This document shows, one piece after another, positions 34,964 through 47,513 of a stretch of 64,000 nucleotides of DNA (position 1 is the stretch's first letter; every line of letters begins with the position of its first letter). Under the pieces are notes generated by a model. It was not told the origin of the DNA and ran no database searches. It saw nothing but the letters and a program-made list of their open reading frames with translations. Origin of the DNA: Streptomyces sp. NBC_01304 (GTDB taxonomy: Bacteria; Actinomycetota; Actinomycetes; Streptomycetales; Streptomycetaceae). The stretch spans positions 3,782,001 to 3,846,000 of the forward strand of contig NZ_CP109055.1 in NCBI RefSeq assembly GCF_035975855.1. The letters run 5' to 3'. Position numbers and translations under genes: made by a program.

Positions 34964-37078
34964 TCAGCCGGAGACGCTCGGCCGGCCGTTCTCGATGTGC
35001 CCCATCAGGCGGCGCCGGAACTCCTTGTCCCCGTCGGCCACCACCTCCAGGTCGTACCAGCCGTGCGCCTTCGCGGCCCGGTGCACGACGGTCCGGCCCT
35101 TGCCCGGCTGCACGGTGACGGTGCGGGGCTTGGTGTCGGCGTACGCGAGGGACTTCAGCGTGAAGGTCAGCGGGCTGTTGCCTGTGTTGCGCAACGTGAG
35201 GCGGACTTCACGCGCGCGTGCGTCGAGGTGTGTCGACAGGGCGGCCTTGCCCGCGGCCGTGCCGGCGAATTCGCGGCGGAAGCCGTTCGGCCCGGTGACG
35301 GTGAACCTGTAGGCACTCGAGGTAAGGGGCACGTCCCATTGCGCCTTGCCCCTTACATCGGTGTGCTGCGGGGCCGCGTACTCCCCCGCGTACGGATAGA
35401 GCGCGAAGTGCGCGCTCGACCGCCCGGTGTTCAGCAGGGACAGCCGGAAGGTGCCGCCCTTCACGGCCCCGTACGCATCCGCCTGATAGGGCAGCTCCCT
35501 CGCCCGCCGCCGCCCCGGCTCCTGCTCCGGCATCGACTGCTTGAGCGGCGGCAGGGGCTGCCAGCGCCCCGAGAACGGCGGGATGGTGCCCGGCTGCTCG
35601 ACCTCCGGCTGCGGGCGGCCGCGCGTGAAGTCGAAGGCGCCGGTGAGGTCGCCGGTGACCTTGCGACGCCAGGCGCCGATGTTCGGCTCCTTGATGCCCG
35701 TCCACTTCTCCAGGAAGCGGATCACCGAGGTGTGGTCGAAGACCTCGGAGGTGACGTACCCGCCGACCGTCCACGGGGAGACGACCAGCATCGGAACCCG
35801 GATCCCGAGCCCGGTGGGCAGCCCCTGCCAGTGCTCGTCGGCCTCGCCTGCGGGCGGCACGGGCGGCGGGACGTGGTCGAAGAAGCCGTCGTTCTCGTCG
35901 TAGTTGATGAAGACGGCGGTGTGCCGCCACACCTCGGGGTGCGAGGCGAGCGCGTCGAGGACCTTGTAGACGAGCGTCGCGCTGTGGATCGGCGAGGAGG
36001 TGCCCGGGTGTTCGGAGTCGATCGCCGAAGGCACCAGATAGGACACCGCGGGCAGTTCCCCGGAGGCCACGTCGGCCGCGAACTCGTCCGCCAGTTTGCC
36101 CGTCGGGACCCGCCGCAGCGCCCGCTCGAACAGCGAACGCTCGCCGTCCGTCAGCGACTTGACGCCCTCCTCCAGGAGCCCGAGCAGCCTGGTCCGCTCC
36201 GCCTCATCGGCAGTGTCGCGCACCTTGGCGTAGAAGGCCTCCATGTACGTGTACGGGGCCGTGCCCCCGGTCCCGGTCTTCGCGAGCGCCTTGCGCGCGA
36301 GGGCCTTGAAGGTCGTGAAGAACTCGATCTGGTTGTCGGTGAAGTTCTCCCACTCGGTGTACGTCTTCCAGCTGCGCCCCGCCTTCTCCAGGCGCTCGGC
36401 GTACGTCCCCCAGTCGTATCCGGGGTGACTGCCCTCGTCGTAGGCGTCATTGCCCACCGCGCGGTTGCCATTCGCCTCGTAGCCGGTCTTGCCGCTCCAC
36501 AAGTGGTTGCGGTTGGGACTCGTCGACGTATGGATGGACGAGTGGTACGCGTCGCAGATGGTGAAGGTGTCCGCGAGCTCGTAGTGCAGCGGGATGTCCT
36601 CGCGCGTGTAATACGCCATCGTGGCCGCGGACTTGGCGGAGATCCAGTTGTTCATCCAGCCGTTGTTCCAGGCCTTGGCGCCGCCCGACCAGGAGTGGTC
36701 GAGGGCGCCGATGTACTGCAGGTCCTTCTGCTGCGTCTCGGCCGCGCCGCGCACCGGGAAGGGCAGCACCGTGTTCAGGAGCACCGGCTGCTCGAAGACC
36801 GACTTGCCGTCGGGCTGGCTGATCGCGTTGCGGTCGCCGAAGCCGCGTACGCCGCGCAGGGCGCCGAAGTAGTGGTCGAAGGACCGGTTCTCCTGCATGA
36901 GGATCACCACGTGCTTGATGGCGCGCAGCCCGCCCCGCGGCGGTTCGGCGGCGAGCGCGTCCTGCAGCGAGGGCGGCAGCAGCGAGCCCGCCGTGGCGAC
37001 GCCCAGCGCGCCGCCGCCGAGCGCGAGCAACCGTCTGCGTGAAATCTCCGGAGCCACGTCCGACCTCCCAGTCGCCAT
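34964..37078 (-). CDS. Tat-exported phosphocholine-specific phospholipase C
   Basis: 704-residue secreted phosphoesterase. The Tat signal is SRRRLLALGGGALGVATAGS. The phosphoesterase domain has the catalytic motif MQENRSFDHYFGALRG, metal-binding residues around HSSIHTSTSPNRNHLWSG and NYDENDGFFDHV, and two C-terminal DUF756-type domains after about residue 500. It hydrolyses phosphatidylcholine or sphingomyelin outside the cell. The length equals that of non-haemolytic PLC. Pho-regulon control would be expected; upstream 11-bp repeats at 37235-37278 partly resemble PHO boxes. The start ATG 37078 gives a normal Tat n-region. Confidence 0.93.
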   Translation of the reverse strand: MATGRSDVAPEISRRRLLALGGGALGVATAGSLLPPSLQDALAAEPPRGGLRAIKHVVILMQENRSFDHYFGALRGVRGFGDRNAISQPDGKSVFEQPVLLNTVLPFPVRGAAETQQKDLQYIGALDHSWSGGAKAWNNGWMNNWISAKSAATMAYYTREDIPLHYELADTFTICDAYHSSIHTSTSPNRNHLWSGKTGYEANGNRAVGNDAYDEGSHPGYDWGTYAERLEKAGRSWKTYTEWENFTDNQIEFFTTFKALARKALAKTGTGGTAPYTYMEAFYAKVRDTADEAERTRLLGLLEEGVKSLTDGERSLFERALRRVPTGKLADEFAADVASGELPAVSYLVPSAIDSEHPGTSSPIHSATLVYKVLDALASHPEVWRHTAVFINYDENDGFFDHVPPPVPPAGEADEHWQGLPTGLGIRVPMLVVSPWTVGGYVTSEVFDHTSVIRFLEKWTGIKEPNIGAWRRKVTGDLTGAFDFTRGRPQPEVEQPGTIPPFSGRWQPLPPLKQSMPEQEPGRRRARELPYQADAYGAVKGGTFRLSLLNTGRSSAHFALYPYAGEYAAPQHTDVRGKAQWDVPLTSSAYRFTVTGPNGFRREFAGTAAGKAALSTHLDARAREVRLTLRNTGNSPLTFTLKSLAYADTKPRTVTVQPGKGRTVVHRAAKAHGWYDLEVVADGDKEFRRRLMGHIENGRPSVSG

Positions 37079-37181
37079 CCAATGGTTCCCTGCTGATCCA
37101 TTGGCCTGCTGCGCTGGGACGTTAGTGACAATTGGTTTCGCTGGGAAGACGGTGCGCCGAAGTCCGCGTGAATGGCCAGGA

Positions 37182-37192
37182 GTTCACCCTGG
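37182..37192 (+). promoter_or_regulatory. Possible PHO-box half unit
   Basis: GTTCACCCTGG matches 10 of 11 positions of the Streptomyces PHO direct-repeat unit (G[G/T]TCAYYYR[G/C]G), but no second unit follows at the correct spacing and it points away from the phospholipase gene. Weak. Confidence 0.25.
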
Positions 37193-37234
37193 CGACCTTT
37201 GCCCGCGACCGCAGACGCAGACACAGCCGCAGAC

Positions 37235-37278
37235 GGAACGCAGAAGGAACGCAGAAGGAACGCAGAAGGAACGCAGAA
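37235..37278 (-). repeat. Four 11-bp tandem repeats upstream of phospholipase C
   Basis: GGAACGCAGAA is repeated four times with an exact 11-bp period (37235, 37246, 37257, 37268). On the minus strand it reads GTTCCTTCTGC, which has the period of PHO-box units and about 8 of 11 consensus positions. Located 157-200 bp before the phospholipase start. Confidence 0.8.
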
Positions 37279-37308
37279 GGGCGGACCCGGAAATTCCGGG
37301 TCCGCCCT
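37278..37308 (-). terminator. gatB terminator
   Basis: Perfect 15-bp stem (AGGGCGGACCCGGAA / TTCCGGGTCCGCCCT) around a single A, 29 nt after the gatB stop. Confidence 0.85.
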
Positions 37309-37337
37309 CACGTACTGCGGCAGCGTGGAGGTCGAGG

Positions 37338-38849
37338 TCAGCCCTCGACGCCCAGCTTCTCCAGGATCAGCTCCTTGACGCGCGCGGCGTCCGCCTGACC
37401 CCGGGTCGCCTTCATGACCGCGCCGACCAGGGCGCCGACCGCGGCCACCTTGCCGCCGCGGATCTTGTCCGCGACGCCCGGGTTGCCCGCGATGGCCTCG
37501 TCGACGGCGGCGGTGAGCGCGCCCTCGTCCGAGACGACCTTCAGGCCGCGCTTCTCGACGACCTCGTCCGGGGTGCCCTCGCCCTTGAGGACGCCGTCGA
37601 TGACCTGGCGGGCCAGCTTGTCGTTGAGGTCGCCGGAGGTGACGAGCTCGCAGACCCGGGCGACCTGCGCCGGGGTGATGTCGAGCTCTTCCAGGGCCTT
37701 GCCCGACTCGTTGGCGTTACGGGCCAGTTCGCCCATCCACCACTTGCGGGCCGCGACGGAGTCGGCGCCGGCCTCGATCGTCGCGACGATCGGGTCGACC
37801 GCGCCCGCGTTGAGGATCGACTGCATGTCGTGCTCGCTGACGCCCCACTCCTCGCGGAGCCGGTTGCGGCGCACGCGCGGCATCTCCGGGAGACCGCCGC
37901 GCAGTTCCTCGACCCACGCGCGCGCGGGGGCCACCGGCACCAGGTCCGGCTCGGGGAAGTAACGGTAGTCCTCGGCGTTGTCCTTGATGCGGCCGGACGT
38001 CGTGGAGCCGTCTTCCTCGTGGAAGTGACGGGTCTCCTGAATGATCGTGCCGCCGCCGTTGAGGACAGCGGCATGCCGCTGGATCTCGAAGCGGGCGGCA
38101 CGCTCGACGGAACGCAGCGAGTTGACGTTCTTCGTCTCGCTGCGGGTGCCGAACTGCTCGCGCCCGTGCGGCCGCAGCGACAGGTTCACGTCGCAGCGCA
38201 TCTGGCCCTTGTCCATCCGGGCCTCGGACACGTCGAGCGCCTTGATGACCTCGCGCAGCTCGGCGACGTACGCCTTCGCGACCTCGGGAGCACGCTCGCC
38301 CGCACCCTCGATCGGCTTGGTGACGATCTCGATCAGCGGGATGCCGGCGCGGTTGTAGTCCAGGAGCGAGTGCGAGGCGCCGTGGATACGGCCCGTCGCG
38401 CCACCGACGTGCGTGGACTTGCCGGTGTCCTCCTCCATGTGGGCGCGCTCGATCTCCACGCGGAAGATCTCGCCGTCCTCCAGCTGGACGTCCAGATAGC
38501 CGTTGAAGGCGATCGGCTCGTCGTACTGGGAGGTCTGGAAGTTCTTCGGCATGTCCGGATAGAAGTAGTTCTTCCGGGCAAAACGGCACCACTCGGCGAT
38601 CTCGCAGTTGAGCGCGAGGCCGATCTTGATGGCCGACTCGACGCCGATCTCGTTCACGACCGGCAGCGCGCCGGGGAGGCCGAGACAGGTCGGGCAGGTC
38701 TGGGAGTTGGCGTCCTGCTTGAGCTCGGTGGAGCAGCCGCAGAACATCTTGGTCTTGGTGCCGAGTTCGACATGGACCTCGAGGCCCATGACGGGGTCGT
38801 ACGTCGCGAGAGCGTCCTCGTACGACACCAGGTCAGTCGTGGTGGTCAC
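37338..38849 (-). CDS. gatB: Aspartyl/glutamyl-tRNA amidotransferase subunit B
   Basis: 503-residue subunit that binds misacylated Glu-tRNA(Gln)/Asp-tRNA(Asn), phosphorylates the carboxylate and receives ammonia from GatA. Signatures: [21 protein letters not shown] with the first zinc cysteines, [15 protein letters not shown] with the second pair, then the GHAxxR-type [23 protein letters not shown] segment and a C-terminal YqeY-like tail domain. GTG 38849 has GAGAGGGAAAG upstream. Last gene of gatCA-(membrane protein)-gatB. Confidence 0.96.
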   Translation of the reverse strand: MTTTTDLVSYEDALATYDPVMGLEVHVELGTKTKMFCGCSTELKQDANSQTCPTCLGLPGALPVVNEIGVESAIKIGLALNCEIAEWCRFARKNYFYPDMPKNFQTSQYDEPIAFNGYLDVQLEDGEIFRVEIERAHMEEDTGKSTHVGGATGRIHGASHSLLDYNRAGIPLIEIVTKPIEGAGERAPEVAKAYVAELREVIKALDVSEARMDKGQMRCDVNLSLRPHGREQFGTRSETKNVNSLRSVERAARFEIQRHAAVLNGGGTIIQETRHFHEEDGSTTSGRIKDNAEDYRYFPEPDLVPVAPARAWVEELRGGLPEMPRVRRNRLREEWGVSEHDMQSILNAGAVDPIVATIEAGADSVAARKWWMGELARNANESGKALEELDITPAQVARVCELVTSGDLNDKLARQVIDGVLKGEGTPDEVVEKRGLKVVSDEGALTAAVDEAIAGNPGVADKIRGGKVAAVGALVGAVMKATRGQADAARVKELILEKLGVEG

Positions 38850-38865
38850 GGTGAAACTTTCCCTC

Positions 38866-39105
38866 TCAGCCCAGCAGGACGTCGTCGTCGCCGAGGCGCT
38901 TGAGCTCCCGCAGGAGCAGCGCCACGCCGGTGATGATGGCGGCGGCGGACACCGCGGCGTCGACCAGGCGGAGGGTGTCGTGCTCGCCCCTGGCCTTCTT
39001 GGCCTGCTTGATCACGCTCAGCGCACCGAAGGCGGTGGTGCCGATCGACAGATACGTACCGGTCTTGGACTTCTTGAAGCCCTTGGCCTTGGTCACAGCA
39101 CTCAC
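38866..39105 (-). CDS. Small membrane protein inserted in the gat operon
   Basis: 79 residues: basic N-terminus ([14 protein letters not shown]), a hydrophobic/helical segment around [20 protein letters not shown], a clear membrane helix ([20 protein letters not shown]) and an acidic tail ending DDDVLLG. GTG 39105 overlaps the gatA stop by 4 bp (GTGA), and the gatB start follows after 16 nt, so it is translated with the amidotransferase. The function is unknown; its position is its only clue. Confidence 0.8.
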   Translation of the reverse strand: MSAVTKAKGFKKSKTGTYLSIGTTAFGALSVIKQAKKARGEHDTLRLVDAAVSAAAIITGVALLLRELKRLGDDDVLLG

Positions 39106-40607
39106 AGCGACGGAGCCTCCTCAAGCAGCGGGTGGCCCCACTTTTCCACGAAGGCGGCCTCGACGGCAGCGCCCACCTTGTACAGGCGGTCGTCCTTCAT
39201 GGCGGGGGCGATGATCTGCAGGCCGACCGGCAGGCCGTCCTCCGGCGCGAGGCCGCAGGGCAGCGACATGGCGGAGTTGCCCGCCAGGTTGGTCGGGATG
39301 GTGCACAGGTCCGCGAGGTACATCGCCATCGGGTCGTCGGCGCGCTCGCCGATCGGGAAGGCGGTGGTCGGCGTCGTCGGGGAGACGATCACGTCGACCT
39401 GCTCGAAGGCCGCCTCGAACTCGCGGGTGATGAGCGTGCGGACCTTCTGGGCGCTTCCGTAGTACGCGTCGTAGTAGCCGGAGCTCAGGGCGTACGTACC
39501 GAGGATGATGCGGCGCTTGACCTCGTCGCCGAAGCCGGCCTCGCGGGTGAGCGCGGTGACGTCCTCGGCGGACTTCGTGCCGTCGTCGCCGACCCGCAGG
39601 CCGTAACGCATGGCGTCGAAGCGGGCCAGGTTGGACGAGCACTCGGAGGGCGCGATCAGGTAGTACGCGGACAGCGCCAGGTCGAAGGTCGGGCAGTCCA
39701 GCTCGACGATCTCGGCGCCGAGCGACTTCAGGAGCTCGACCGACTCGTCGAAGCGCTGGACGACGCCGGCCTGGTAGCCCTCGCCGCGGAACTGCTTGAC
39801 GACGCCGACGCGCATGCCCTGCACGCTGCCGTTGCGCGCGGCCTCGACGACCGGCGGGACCGGGGCGTCGATGGACGTCGAGTCGAGCTCGTCGTGCCCG
39901 GCGATGACCTCGTGCAGGAGGGCCGCGTCCAGGACCGTACGGGCGCAGGGGCCGCCCTGGTCTAGGGAGCTGGAGAAGGCGACCATGCCGTAGCGGGAGA
40001 CGCCGCCGTAGGTCGGCTTGACGCCGACCGTGCCGGTGACGGCCGCGGGCTGGCGGATCGATCCGCCGGTGTCCGTGCCGATGGCGAGCGGGGCCTCGTA
40101 GGAGGCGAGGGCGGCGCTGGAGCCACCACCCGATCCACCGGGGATGCGGGTGAGGTCCCACGGGTTGCCCGTCGGCCCGTACGCGCTGTTCTCGGTGCTG
40201 GACCCCATGGCGAACTCGTCCATGTTGGTCTTGCCGAGGATGACCACGTCGGCGGCCTTGAGGCGCTTGGTGACGGTGGCGTCGTACGGCGGGATCCAGC
40301 CCTCGAGGATCTTGGAACCGACCGTGGTCGGTACGCCCTCGGTGGTGAAGATGTCCTTCAGCGCGAGCGGCACGCCGGCCAGCGGGCCGAGCTTCTCGCC
40401 GGCTTCCCGCTTGGCGTCGACCGCGCGGGCCTGCGCGAGAGCGCCTTCCCTGTCCACGTGCAAGAAGGCGTGCACCTTCTCGTCGACGGCCTCGATGCGG
40501 GCCAGGTGGGCCTCGGTGACCTCGACCGCGGTGAGCTCGCCGGAGGCGATCTTCGAGGCGATCTCGGCAGCCGTGAGCTTGATGATGTTGACGTTGCTCT
40601 CCGTCAT
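39102..40607 (-). CDS. gatA: Aspartyl/glutamyl-tRNA amidotransferase subunit A
   Basis: 501-residue amidase that releases ammonia from glutamine for GatB. The amidase signature is [32 protein letters not shown], with the Ser-cisSer-Lys triad: Lys in GVPLALKDI, Ser in the SGGGSSAA stretch and Ser in [25 protein letters not shown] is also typical of GatA. ATG 40607 has GAGGA 8 nt upstream. It is 5 nt after the gatC stop and overlaps the next gene. Confidence 0.97.
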   Translation of the reverse strand: MTESNVNIIKLTAAEIASKIASGELTAVEVTEAHLARIEAVDEKVHAFLHVDREGALAQARAVDAKREAGEKLGPLAGVPLALKDIFTTEGVPTTVGSKILEGWIPPYDATVTKRLKAADVVILGKTNMDEFAMGSSTENSAYGPTGNPWDLTRIPGGSGGGSSAALASYEAPLAIGTDTGGSIRQPAAVTGTVGVKPTYGGVSRYGMVAFSSSLDQGGPCARTVLDAALLHEVIAGHDELDSTSIDAPVPPVVEAARNGSVQGMRVGVVKQFRGEGYQAGVVQRFDESVELLKSLGAEIVELDCPTFDLALSAYYLIAPSECSSNLARFDAMRYGLRVGDDGTKSAEDVTALTREAGFGDEVKRRIILGTYALSSGYYDAYYGSAQKVRTLITREFEAAFEQVDVIVSPTTPTTAFPIGERADDPMAMYLADLCTIPTNLAGNSAMSLPCGLAPEDGLPVGLQIIAPAMKDDRLYKVGAAVEAAFVEKWGHPLLEEAPSL

Positions 40608-40612
40608 GGTGA

Positions 40613-40909
40613 TTAGTCCTCCCCCAGGATCTGCGGCACCTTGAAACGCTGCTGCTCCTGGGCCGGGGCGCCGGAGAGCGCCTGCTCGGGGGTGAGCGAC
40701 GGACGGACCTCGTCCTTGCGCATGACGTTCGTCAGCGGCAGCGGGTGCGAAGTAGGCGGTACGTCTTGGTCGGCGACCTCGGACACGCGGGCTACCGCGC
40801 CGATGATGTCGTCGAGCTGTCCGGCGAAGTGGTCGAGCTCTTCGTCCTTCAGCTCCAGACGCGCCAGCCGGGCGAGGTGGGCGACCTCCTCGCGCGTGAT
40901 GCCAGGCAT
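40613..40909 (-). CDS. gatC: Aspartyl/glutamyl-tRNA amidotransferase subunit C
   Basis: 98-residue stabilising subunit wrapping GatA and Gat[33 protein letters not shown] is the standard N-terminal helix pair, and [20 protein letters not shown] the conserved middle loop. ATG 40909 has AGGAT upstream. First gene of the gat operon. Confidence 0.95.
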   Translation of the reverse strand: MPGITREEVAHLARLARLELKDEELDHFAGQLDDIIGAVARVSEVADQDVPPTSHPLPLTNVMRKDEVRPSLTPEQALSGAPAQEQQRFKVPQILGED

Positions 40910-41045
40910 GCAGATCCTCACTGGGGTGAGCGTGATGGTGTTGGCCCAATCCTATGGGGCGCGGCCCCATGCCCGTGAAACGGTTATCCGGGGCGGCCCC
41001 CTGGCCCGGTTCTCGCCGCTCCTGGGGGCTGCGCCCCCAGACCCC
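40910..41045. promoter_or_regulatory. gat operon promoter region
   Basis: 136 bp between gatC and the terminator of rmdB. A small stem GGGGCGCGGCCCC (about 40966-40978) and GGGGGCTGCGCCCCC (41025-41039) are present. No clear -35/-10 pair is recognised. Confidence 0.3.
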
Positions 41046-41106
41046 CTGTGTCCTCAAGCGCCGGACGGGCTGACTTTGTCAGCCCGTCCGGCGCTTGAGG
41101 ACACAG
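41046..41106. terminator. Terminator downstream of rmdB (module copy 3)
   Basis: Perfect 29-bp stem (41046-41074 / 41078-41106) with loop TTT. Compared with the other copies, AAACGCC is AAGCGCC and the pairing arm changes from GGCGTTT to GGCGCTT, a compensatory substitution. The C-rich box follows at about 41119-41141, next to the rmdB stop. Confidence 0.88.
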
Positions 41107-41145
41107 CTCCGCAGGATTACGGGAAGGGGCGGGGAGGGGCAAAAA

Positions 41146-43260
41146 TCACTTCACCACGTGCCCCGACGCCTGATCGGACTCCTCAGCGGCCAGCGCAGCC
41201 GCAGCCGCGATCTCAGCAGGCCGCTGCCACCCACGAGAGCCCCGCGCCCGCAGCCAAGCGGTGGTCTCATCGGCCGGCATCGCCGCAGCGACAAGCCAGC
41301 CCTGGACCGCGTCACAGCCCAGATCGCGAAGGCGCTCCCACGTCTCGTCGTCCTCGACACCCTCCGCGACCACGAGGAGGCCGAGCGAATGGGCCAGGTC
41401 CACCGTGCAGCGCACGATCTCCGCGTCCTCGTTGTCCACGGCAAGCCGCGCCACGAAGGACCGGTCGATCTTCAGCTCGCTCACCGGCAGCCGCCGCAGA
41501 TGCACCAGCGACGAATACCCCGTCCCGAAGTCGTCGAGCGACATCTTCACCCCGTGCCCGGTCAGCCCGGCCAGAGTGTCCGCGGCGCGCTGCGGGTCCT
41601 CGAGCAGCACGTGTTCCGTTATTTCCAGCTGCAGCGAACCGGCCGGCACCCCGTGCCGGGCAAGCCGCGCCGCGACCGCCCCCGCGAACCCCGGCGTATG
41701 CACGTCGCGCGGCGACACATTCACCGCGACCGGCACCGTCAGACCCTGCGCCTGCCAGCGCGCGACCTGCGCGAGGGCGGTCTCCAGGACGTACTCGGTC
41801 AGGTGAGGCATCAGCCCGGAGGACTCGGCGATCGCGATGAACTCGTCAGGCGGAACCTTCCCTCTCTCGGGATGCACCCACCGTACGAGCGCCTCGAGGC
41901 CCGCGACCTGCCCGTCGAAGCGGACCTTCGGCTGGTAGTGCAGCTCCACGTCACCGGCGTCGAGGGCGCGGCGCAGATCGCCCAACAGGCCGAGGCGGTC
42001 AGGGGTGTTGGAGTCCCGCTTGGACTCGTACACCTCCACGCCCGTACGGTCCCGCTTGGCCTGATACATCGCCACGTCGGCCCGCCGAAGGAGCCCTTCG
42101 GCGTCCAGCGCGTGGTCCGGGAAGACGGCCAGACCGGCGCTGGCCTCCAGGACGAGGGTCAGTCCGTCCAGGTCCAGGGGCGAGGAGAGCTCGGCGACCA
42201 GGGCCCGCGCGACCCGCTGCGCACTCGTGGTCGAGTCACACGTCGGCAGCAGCACCGCGAACTCGTCGCCGCCGAGCCGCGCCGCCTCCGCCCCGCGCGG
42301 CAGCGCCTCCCGCAGCCGGTCGGCGATCTGCAGGAGCAGGCGGTCGCCCGCCAGGTGCCCGAGGGTGTCGTTGACCGAGCGGAAGCGGTCGAGGTCGATG
42401 AGTACGAGGGCGGAGCGCGCCCCGATGCGTTCGGCGTCGTCGAGCGCGGTCCAGGTGCGCTCCAACAGCCATTGCCGGTTGGGGAGTCCGGTGAGCGGAT
42501 CGCGCAACTGCTCCTCGGCTCGGGCCCGGGCGATCCACAGCGTGGAGTCGAGCGCGATCAGCGGGATCGAGAAGAGCGGAAGGAGCACGGGCTCGGCCAG
42601 GGCGACCACGCAGATCAGCGGGGCGATGCCGAGGAGGGCGACGCCGAGGAGCCCCTGTCTGACCAGGGCGGTGCGGGCGACCGTCGGGAGCCCCGCGCCG
42701 TGCGGCGCGTGTGCGTACCAGATCAGGAGGCGGGTGACGAAGAGGTACGCGGCCGCCGTCAGGGCGACTTCGGGGGCCGTCCACAGGTCCCAGGTCTCCG
42801 GGTCCCAGGGGCCCTCGACCGTGGGCGACTGGCCGAAGGCCGCGAGCACCAGGGCGCCGGCGCCGATCCCGAGGATGTCGATGGCGCCGTGCAGCACGCC
42901 CTGCCGCCAGCGGCGTCTGCGGGCCGCGCCGGTCAGGACGACGACGGTGAGGCTGACCAGGCCGGCCGGCACCCAGCCGTACAGGAGCAGGACCGCCAGG
43001 GTGAGGGCGGCGCCCGAACCGGTGCCGCCCCACCAGCGCTCACGGCCGAGTGCGACCAGATGGCCGACGATGACACCGGTCAGCACGGCGAGCGACCAGC
43101 CCACCACCCCGCCGGGGAACAACGCTTGGTCGCCGGTGAGGGCGCGGAAGAACCCAACGGCGAGGACAGCCGCGGCTACGGCCACGATCCCGGCCGGCAG
43201 TGCGGGCACCGTCAACCGGCGCAGCCCTGACACCGGATCGGCGCTCTCGGTCGGTTTCAT
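41146..43260 (-). CDS. rmdB: Membrane GGDEF-EAL protein, RmdB-like c-di-GMP phosphodiesterase
   Basis: 704 residues: about six to seven membrane helices (20-240), GGDEF (AARLGGDEFAVLL) and EAL domains. All usual EAL residues are present: GLEALVRW, VNVSPRDV, LEITEHVLL, SLDDFGTGYSS, LKIDRSFV, VVAEGVED. No RxxD I-site precedes GGDEF (Pro and Ala occupy those positions). It should hydrolyse c-di-GMP and may also make it. From memory, the gene next to ligA and near gat in S. coelicolor is rmdB, whose phosphodiesterase affects development; the symbol rests on that synteny plus motifs. ATG 43260 has GAGAGGG upstream. Confidence 0.85.
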   Translation of the reverse strand: MKPTESADPVSGLRRLTVPALPAGIVAVAAAVLAVGFFRALTGDQALFPGGVVGWSLAVLTGVIVGHLVALGRERWWGGTGSGAALTLAVLLLYGWVPAGLVSLTVVVLTGAARRRRWRQGVLHGAIDILGIGAGALVLAAFGQSPTVEGPWDPETWDLWTAPEVALTAAAYLFVTRLLIWYAHAPHGAGLPTVARTALVRQGLLGVALLGIAPLICVVALAEPVLLPLFSIPLIALDSTLWIARARAEEQLRDPLTGLPNRQWLLERTWTALDDAERIGARSALVLIDLDRFRSVNDTLGHLAGDRLLLQIADRLREALPRGAEAARLGGDEFAVLLPTCDSTTSAQRVARALVAELSSPLDLDGLTLVLEASAGLAVFPDHALDAEGLLRRADVAMYQAKRDRTGVEVYESKRDSNTPDRLGLLGDLRRALDAGDVELHYQPKVRFDGQVAGLEALVRWVHPERGKVPPDEFIAIAESSGLMPHLTEYVLETALAQVARWQAQGLTVPVAVNVSPRDVHTPGFAGAVAARLARHGVPAGSLQLEITEHVLLEDPQRAADTLAGLTGHGVKMSLDDFGTGYSSLVHLRRLPVSELKIDRSFVARLAVDNEDAEIVRCTVDLAHSLGLLVVAEGVEDDETWERLRDLGCDAVQGWLVAAAMPADETTAWLRARGSRGWQRPAEIAAAAALAAEESDQASGHVVK

Positions 43261-43460
43261 TCCCGTCCCTCTCACAGCCGGCGGTGCCCACGCCACACGG
43301 CTCCATGCCAGAAGTAACCGCGTCTGAAAACCCTTCCCCGAGCCCGTGATGAGCAGGGGATGCCCCAAACGCATCGGGGCACGGCAGGCGCACACCTCAA
43401 CAGTAGGCCGCAGAAGGCTTCCAGGGGCAGCGGTCGTCTACGGTTGCCCGAATGCGACCC

Positions 43461-43500
43461 GGCCACCCGTATGCATCTGGTATGCGCTGAACGGGTGGCC
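43461..43500 (-). terminator. ligA terminator
   Basis: GGCCACCCGT (43461-43470) pairs with ACGGGTGGCC (43491-43500) across a 20-nt loop, 8 nt after the ligA stop. Confidence 0.7.
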
Positions 43501-43508
43501 TTCAACCG

Positions 43509-46723
<3,215 letters not shown>

Positions 46724-46796
46724 TCGGGAAGCGTACGGAATGCCGCGCGGGCAGGGCGGGGCGGACGGGCCCCGCGACGGGTCCGCGCCTTCGGTC

Positions 46797-47489
46797 CTAC
46801 GGCTTCCCGGGCCGCACCGTCAGGTCGTTGACCTCGGCGTCCCGCGGCAGATCGATCGCCATGAGGATCGTGGTCGCCACCGACTCCGGGTCGATCCAGC
46901 GTGCGGCGTCGTACTCCCTGCCCTCCTGCTGGTGGATCTTGGCCTGCATGGGGCTCGCGGTGCGGCCCGGGTAGACCGAGGTGACGCGGACGCCGTTCGG
47001 CTTCTCCTCGTGGCGCAGCGAGTCGGCGAGAGCCTTCAGGCCGTGCTTGGAGGCCGCGTACGCGGACCAGTCGGCGTGCGCCGCCAGACCCGCGCCCGAG
47101 TTCACGAAGAGCACCTGCCCCTGGGAGACGCGGAGTTGGGGCAGCAGGTGCCGGGTGATCTCGGCCGGTGAGACCAGGTTGGCGTTGAGCTGGGCCTGCC
47201 AGATCTTCGGCGTGAGCTCGCCGACGGAGCCGAGGTCGGCGACGCCCGCGATGTGCAGCAGGGTGTCGACCCGGTCCGGCAGCGTCTGGTGCGAGAAGGC
47301 CCAGGAGAGCCGCTCCGGCTCGGCGAGGTCGCCGACGACGGTGCTCGCACCGGGGAACTCGGCGGCCAGCTCCTTGGCGCGGCCGGCGTTGCGGGCGAAG
47401 AGGACGAGGTCGTCGCCCCGCGCGTGCAGTCGACGCGCGACGGCGGCGCCGATACCCGAACCTGCTCCGGTGATCACATGTGTAGCCAT
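46797..47489 (-). CDS. Short-chain dehydrogenase/reductase
   Basis: About 230-residue classical SDR. The cofactor loop is ITGAGSGIGAAVARRL, NAG-equivalent is LLHIAGVAD, the active Ser in FVNSGAGL and the catalytic Tyr-x3-Lys in YAASKHGLK. The Arg after strand 2 (FARNAGRAK) suggests NADPH. Substrate unknown. ATG 47489 is preferred; ATG 47498 three codons upstream is equally possible. It is separated from the MetE-like gene by 73 bp and from the LOG gene by 24 bp. Confidence 0.87.
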   Translation of the reverse strand: MATHVITGAGSGIGAAVARRLHARGDDLVLFARNAGRAKELAAEFPGASTVVGDLAEPERLSWAFSHQTLPDRVDTLLHIAGVADLGSVGELTPKIWQAQLNANLVSPAEITRHLLPQLRVSQGQVLFVNSGAGLAAHADWSAYAASKHGLKALADSLRHEEKPNGVRVTSVYPGRTASPMQAKIHQQEGREYDAARWIDPESVATTILMAIDLPRDAEVNDLTVRPGKP

Positions 47490-47513
47490 GCCCGCCATGA
47501 TCCCACCAGGGGG

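Noticed and set aside
37182..37192. Full PHO box at GTTCACCCTGG
   Set aside because: Only one unit matches; the adjoining 11 bases are poor and the orientation is away from the phospholipase gene.
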